DNA of 64,000 nucleotides, taken from assembly GCA_958295665.1 (NCBI GenBank), contig OY282558.1, positions 311,956,092 to 312,020,091 on the forward strand, read 5' to 3'. A program made the position numbers and the translations under genes. Each line of letters opens with the position of its first letter. Positions within the stretch are counted from its first letter, which is position 1. The stretch is from Tipula vernalis (Eukaryota; Arthropoda; Insecta; Diptera; Tipulidae). Under the pieces are notes generated by a model, which was not told the DNA's origin, searched no databases, and saw only the letters and a list, made by a program, of their open reading frames with translations. Of this stretch, positions 59,113 to 64,000 are shown one piece after another.

Positions 59113-60412
59113 AATTCAAAATCGAAAAATTTAACAAAATAAAAAAGTTTATGTCGAATTTGTATACACACTGGGAAAGTGGCAAGAAATACATACAACT
59201 TGCTAGTTATTTTCCATAAACCAAACATTAGCATGGATAAATTCTGTGTAATTAAACAAAAACTGAATATTTACAAAAAATCATTTTTTTTATTTGTTGA
59301 TGCAATTCGTTTCAGAATTTTACATAATTTTCAATATTTCCCGAGAAAATTTTCATCAAAACCAGTTATCTTAAATCTAGAAAAAAAAAAATTAAATAAC
59401 AAAAACACTTTATCTTCAGATATTCTGTACCCATCTATAAGTCAGAATTATATAAATTTGGGAAAAATTAGTTTTTTTTTACTTATGTATTTAGTTTGCT
59501 GCACTAGTTAGCTAATTTTAATTAAACATACCAAATTATCGAGAATTTTTTGTTTAACGAAAACATGATATGTTCAGAATCAGATACCGAAACTTAATTT
59601 GTTTAAAGATAAATGTGAATAAATTTATATCAGGACTTATCAAGTTCAGGAAACACAATATTTCGACCAGCAAATCAGATCTCTTAGTATTTGTTGAAAT
59701 AAAGCTTTATTTTAGGTTGTTGTTCGGTTTTGATTAGTGAAGATTACGTAAAATTGGTATTAAAATTCAATGTAATAAACAGCTTTATTACATACAATAC
59801 GTTACGTAATACAAAATATCTCAAAAAATATTTACACAAACTTTAAATGCGAGTTCCTAACATTTTGTTTTTTGCAGATATCCTGTTTTTTTTTAATTCC
59901 AACGAATTTTGCAACGACCACAATACAAAAAATATTGTTTCAATTATTGTACGATTCATACAACAAGAAGCAAATTTTAAGTTTTTTTTTTTTTCTTGAA
60001 ACTACAATAATTATTTATTTTCAAGAAGGATAGAAGTATGTGTAATTCTGTTCCTGTGTGTAATATCTGAAAAACCCTAATGAAAACATTCTCAACACAA
60101 TGAAATTTTGTAAACAAAATCAGCTGATATAGGTACTTTTTAATTATCATCATCGAAAAAGATCTTAGTAGGCCTAGACCTATTCTTATATCTGTTCCAT
60201 TTTAAAATGGAAATGTGGCAACCAACAGAAAGAGATAGGTCCCATTATTTCAGAAATACATAGTAAAATAAATTAACATTCATATGTTCGAATGAGATAT
60301 CCGAACTATGATATAGCTTTATCCTATTTACACTCTTTACTTCTAAAGTTACATATTTAGAATATTTTACTATTTTTGCTTTATGTACAAAAGAGATGTA
60401 AATCTCTACCTG

Positions 60413-60661
60413 GGGCCCTATTCTCGAATTCCACATCCATTTTCCACATGTGGACATCTGTCAAAATTCATAAAAATTGAATTTTTTAGGTACTAAGGGA
60501 ATATTTCCGAATGGGTATAAGCAGGTGGAAGAAATTCCCTATATATGATAATGTCCATGCCCCATGTGTCTTATATACGAATTACAATTTCCGAACGTTT
60601 TGATGAATTTTGACAGATGTCCGCATGTGGAAAATGAATGTGGAATTCGAAAATAGGGCCC
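60413..60661. mobile_element. MITE, copy 2 (right arm)
   Basis: Mirror of the copy at 54694, with the same GGGCCCTATTCTCGAATTCC ends. The internal GAATATTTCCGAATGGGTAT and GTGGAAGAAATTCC are shared by all three copies. Confidence 0.88.
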
Positions 60662-60766
60662 CCTGTTCATTCAAATTCGTTCAATTTCAATATCATTTCC
60701 TTATGCCCAGTAAAATAATTATCGTTTTTATTATTTTGTTTATCTAGCATACGAGTTGTATTAATT

Positions 60767-61525
60767 GGGTTGGCTACATAATCTCGGTTTTAAAAATCTC
60801 GGCTTTCAAAGTCTCGGTTTTCAAGATCTCGGTTTTCAATATTTCGGTTTTCAAAATCTCGATTTTGAAAATCTCGGATCTGAAAAGCTCGGTTTTGAAA
60901 AATAAATTTTTATTAATTCGAGCCGCCCGAAATAATAAAATTTTATTTTTCAAAATCAAGCTTTTGAGATTAGGATTTATATCGTTTGCGATTATGTATC
61001 TCTCTTGTTAAGAGTTGCGAATTTGTGTGTTTATGTGTATGTGTATGTGGGTGTGTAAATATGTGTATGGGTAGTTGGGTACTAAATCTTGGTTGAAAAC
61101 ATCTTGGTTTTCAAAATCATGATTTTTCTAAATTCTGAAAAATGGGGATTTTTCATTTTAAAACGAAAATAACTGAAAATTATAAATTGTGGAAAATGGG
61201 GAATTTAATTTTAAGTTTTCAAAAAACCAAGATTTTCTACAAGCCAACATTTTGATAACAACAAGATTTTGAGAATCATAATTTCAATACGCTCCCAAAA
61301 ATACCAGCAAATTTAATTAACTAAAAATATTAAAAACCATCCAATAACCGTTAATAGCAAAATATTTAGACATACAATAGAAAAAATTAAAACCAAAATT
61401 TAAAAAAAAAAAAATTTTCGTCAGAAAACCAAGATTTTTAAAATCGAAATTTTTAAAATGAGATTTAAAAAAGCGAGATTTTGAAAACCGAGCTTTTGAA
61501 AAACCGAGATTTCGATAAGCCTCCC
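60767..61525. mobile_element. Foldback element with TCTCGG-repeat ends (right arm copy)
   Basis: Mirror of 53765-54588: starts GGGTTGGCTACATAATCTCG and ends at the inverted GGGAGGCTTATCGAAATC, with the same tandem units and a shortened microsatellite (61021-61075). The flanks TATTAATT and CTATTAAATT are the mutated target duplication of the left-arm copy, so it was duplicated with the arm rather than inserted independently. Confidence 0.85.
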
Positions 61526-62457
61526 TATTAAATTCGCTAATGTATTTTCACAACACACAAAGTTTTACTTATATTGCATTTGTGTATGTTGTCATTTCAT
61601 CTATGGCTACGCAGGCCGTTCTAAAAATGTCAATAATTATTGTTTGTTTATAAAAATTCTTGTGAAAGAAGAAAAGGAATAGCGTAATATGTACTTTCGG
61701 TGATACATACATTCGCATCAATCTATAATAAACAACAACAATTCGCCAACAAAGTACGCCTTTTTCATTCGTAAAGACTACAAATACTAACGCAAAATGC
61801 ACAAATAGATTTTATTTTATTTTCGCCTCTTGTACATTGCTTATGTTTTTAATTATTTTTTGCTTTTCGTTTCTATAGATTCCTTCGATTTTTTTTTTCG
61901 TAATCTAAATGCTGTAGGAAGAAAAGAGATAATTAATTTTTGGGCGATCTTATATAGCCTTTCGTTCGAGTTACAAACATTTCCCCTTTAAAATTTGTGT
62001 ATTTTATTTCAGCTACATTTTGTTTACGTGAAACTTGTTCATCTGTATATAAATTTTGGTCCCAAATTTCCTCACTGCCTCATGAGAATTTTGTATACGT
62101 ACAAGGAGTATAAGATACATTTTGTTATTGGGTTCTGTCATTTTCGTTGTTTGTATTAGTGTGTCGTTTTGTGACGGTAAGTATCAAAAATAAGCCAATC
62201 GGTTGAAATCGGAATTTTTTTTTGATGCTAATGCTCACATGTGAGAATTAGCGTGTTTTTTTATTAGCTCCGGATAGCAAGCTATCGGGAGCACAAGGGC
62301 AATTTGTATTGAAAGTTTTGCTATTATACACATGTGTCGCTATTAAACAAAAAACTAAAATTTTACCTAACTTCATGCCGTTGTATGACATTTCTTCCGA
62401 ATAAAAAATCGGAATAAAACTATCTAAAAATCATCGGGTGATTGTTGAGGGGCACGG

Positions 62458-62707
62458 ATTGGTTTTAGCTGTCTCACTTGACAGGCGACGGTGGTAAATT
62501 TTGGAAAAGGAAGATTTAATTTTTTTTTAAATTAAAATAGAAATGAAATAAAATTTACTAATATTTATTCAATTGTGTATTATGTTTGCAAATTTTGGAA
62601 AAGGAAGATTTAATTTTTTTTAAATTAAATAAACAGCGATTTTGTTATTAATATTTCCACATCCAGAAATAAATGGCGCCACTTTGACTGAGACAGCTAA
62701 AACCAAT
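62458..62707. mobile_element. 250-bp MITE with 19-bp perfect terminal inverted repeats
   Basis: ATTGGTTTTAGCTGTCTCA at 62458-62476 is exactly inverted at 62689-62707. Inside is a direct repeat of AAATTTTGGAAAAGGAAG (62496 and 62591). Nested in the larger inverted-repeat element. No obvious target duplication. Confidence 0.75.
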
Positions 62708-62714
62708 GCTAGCC

Positions 62715-63319
62715 AAATAATATTTTGATGAAATGGACATGCCTGGTACAAAAGTCAAATCGATTCAAAACAAAAAGTTACTGTACGTATTCTACGTATA
62801 TGTGAAGACACAGCTTAATATCACATAAATTTGAACCCCAATTCGACATATTATGATCCAAAACATGTTCTATGAGGGATATTACTGATCCAAAATCACA
62901 TCCTATTCTCGAATTCCACATCCATTTTCCATCAGTCAAAATTCATAAAAATTGAATTTTTTTGGTACTAAGGGAATATTTCCGAATGGGTATAAGCAGG
63001 TGGAAGAAATTCTCCATATAGGAAAATGGCCATGTATCAAGTGTTTTATATACGAATTAAAATTTCCGAACGTTTTGATGCATTTTGACAGATGTCCGCA
63101 TGTGGAAAACGGATGTGGAATTCGAGAATAGGATGTGATTTTGGATCAGTAATATCCCTCATAGAACGTGTTTTGGATCATAATATGCCGAATTGGGGTT
63201 CAAATTTATGTGATATTAAGCTGTGTCTTCACATATACGTAGAATACGTACAGTAACTTTTTGTTTTGAATCGATTTGACTTTTGTACCAGGCCTGTCCA
63301 TTTCATCAAAATATTATTT
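62715..63319. repeat. 605-bp palindromic insertion with MITE copy 3 at its centre
   Basis: AAATAATATTTTGATGAAAT at 62715 pairs with ATTTCATCAAAATATTATTT ending at 63319, and the match continues for about 215 bp on each side up to TCACATCCTATTCTCG. The centre is a third MITE copy. Confidence 0.9.
62902..63132. mobile_element. MITE, copy 3 (shortened)
   Basis: CCTATTCTCGAATTCCACAT at the left and its inverse at the right, with the shared interior GGTACTAAGGGAATATTTCC. The left terminal repeat has lost about 15 bp (TTTTCCATCAGTC in place of the ACATGTGGACATCTG segment). It sits exactly at the centre of the 605-bp palindrome. Confidence 0.85.
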
Positions 63320-63436
63320 ATCTTCATCTTCGTCAATTTCCGACAATGATGCATTTCGATTATCGTTTTGCTTTCCAGCTTTTAAAAATATTTTTGCAGC
63401 TTCTACTTTAACGTATTCCTTATCAATATCCCGATG
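63314..63436 (-). pseudogene. Coding relic with acidic C terminus inside the inverted-repeat element
   Basis: The minus-strand frame from 63436 reads HRDIDKEYVKVEAAKIFLKA, GKQNDNRNASLSEIDEDEDK and a stop at 63314-63316. Composition and the charged, helical look suggest real coding sequence. The stop codon overlaps the edge of the palindromic insertion, so the original protein may have continued. It may be a transposase or host-exon relic; no family recognised. Confidence 0.4.
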
Positions 63437-63769
63437 ATTTTTTATTTGGAAGAAATGTCATACAACCATATGACATTTGAATTTGACATCTATCAAAATT
63501 TTTAAACCAAAATGAAGTTTGCCACAATTAGGGTTGTACAAAATTCAAAAATATTTCAAATTTCCCTTTGCTCCGGATAGCAGCTCCAGATAAATAGGTA
63601 GAGCTAAATATTTTTTTATAGGTTTTTAGTTAAAAAGTTGAATTAAAAATTATAGATTAGTTCTAAATAAATTAGTTATATGTATAAATAGCTTGTCAAA
63701 CATAAGTTTTATAATAGAAAATTAGCTGCTCCGGATACCAGCTATCCGGAGCTAATAAAAAAACACGCT

Positions 63770-64000
63770 CAATATTTCACTTGCTATGAAGCAGGAGAAT
63801 TAACAATACTGTGTTGTTCGTTGTGAGTATTTTTTGAATATTCTACTGTTAGTAAAGTTCTATTATTGAATAATAAAAAAATGTGTTTCTTTAGTTTTAA
63901 CTTAACATGTTTGTTTAATAATTTTTTAGGTTTCGTGTTGCAAAAGCCGATTAATTTTTTATTAAAAACTTAATTAAATTAATTAAATGTTGTGTAAGTA
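63770..64000. other. AT-rich DNA to the window edge
   Basis: Nothing recognised. Confidence 0.4.

Larger units (their letters stand above)
58448..62045 (-). repeat. Giant palindrome, right arm (3598 bp)
   Basis: The inverse complement of 53244-56987. The inner part is nearly identical (the 102-codon frame is unchanged), while the outer 77-codon frame at 61569-61802 differs at four residues from 53488-53721. The arm is about 146 bp shorter owing to several deletions, one near 60140. Confidence 0.95.
62250..63769. mobile_element. Inverted-repeat element with palindromic subterminal motif
   Basis: The first 29 bases (AGCGTGTTTTTTTATTAG then CTCCGGATAGC) are repeated inverted and without mismatch at 63741-63769. 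Each end continues into a palindrome of the form GCTCCGGATAGC-NN-GCTATCCGGAGC (62268-62292 and 63727-63753); a partial third copy lies at 63571-63585. TTGTATGACATTTCTTCC at 62382 recurs in inverse orientation at 63454. It contains two further inverted-repeat insertions and a short coding relic. No target duplication found; superfamily unknown. Confidence 0.7.

Noticed and set aside
1..64000. CRISPR array, bacterial operon or phage content
   Set aside because: Direct repeats here are tandem without unique spacers of fixed length, coding units have eukaryotic transposon character, and there are no ribosome-binding sites or operons.

Overview
The window looks like AT-rich, repeat-packed nuclear DNA of an insect, most likely a fly. 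The basis is the element mix (mariner, BEL/Pao, Gypsy, Penelope-like, Jockey, Helitron, FLYWCH-MULE and GTF2IRD2-type hAT relics), the short eukaryotic-style spacers and the absence of operons; the exact taxon is inference. I find no intact host gene. Almost every recognisable coding stretch belongs to a decayed transposable element.

Layout. 1-1.1 kb: satellite of about 342 bp, itself a dimer of about 171-bp halves. 1.8-7.5 kb: a Gag-like zinc-knuckle relic, a deleted mariner, a tandemly duplicated segment with coding-like minus strand, a pogo-like MITE, and a 522-bp foldback element with a 10-bp target duplication. 11.5-14.3 kb: a 2.77-kb heptamer array that switches sharply from ATATTTT to AGATTTT. 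15.8-17.2 kb: 108-bp tandem repeats and a mariner with terminal inverted repeats. 21.8-26.3 kb: a minus-strand Helitron whose helicase is split by about 0.95 kb of repeat-rich DNA. 26.9-27.6 kb: a Penelope-like RT fragment and a hairpin MITE. 27.7-32.6 kb: very AT-rich DNA with two small coding relics. 32.6-39.5 kb: a broken Gypsy element running directly into a broken BEL/Pao element, both plus strand. 42-47.1 kb: a full-length-like but dead Jockey element, a minus-strand Penelope relic, an approximately 59-bp minisatellite and a second LINE 3' end. 47.5-50.5 kb: a MULE element with FLYWCH and DDE transposase domains, flanked by inverted blocks of short tandem repeats, with an 83-nt near-perfect palindrome upstream of the gene. 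52.7-53.2 kb: an hAT relic cut by a minus-strand poly(A)-ending insertion. 53.2-62.0 kb: a huge inverted repeat (arms about 3.7 and 3.6 kb) around a 1.46-kb spacer holding a LINE reverse transcriptase. 62.25-63.77 kb: a second, nested set of inverted repeats.

The most unusual theme is foldback architecture at several scales. Three element types here have inverted ends built from 9-17-bp CG-containing tandem units; two of them show target duplications of 8-10 bp, and the third carries a MULE transposase. This resembles the Drosophila FB/NOF arrangement and suggests a family of MULE-mobilised foldback elements, one of which is embedded in both arms of the giant palindrome.
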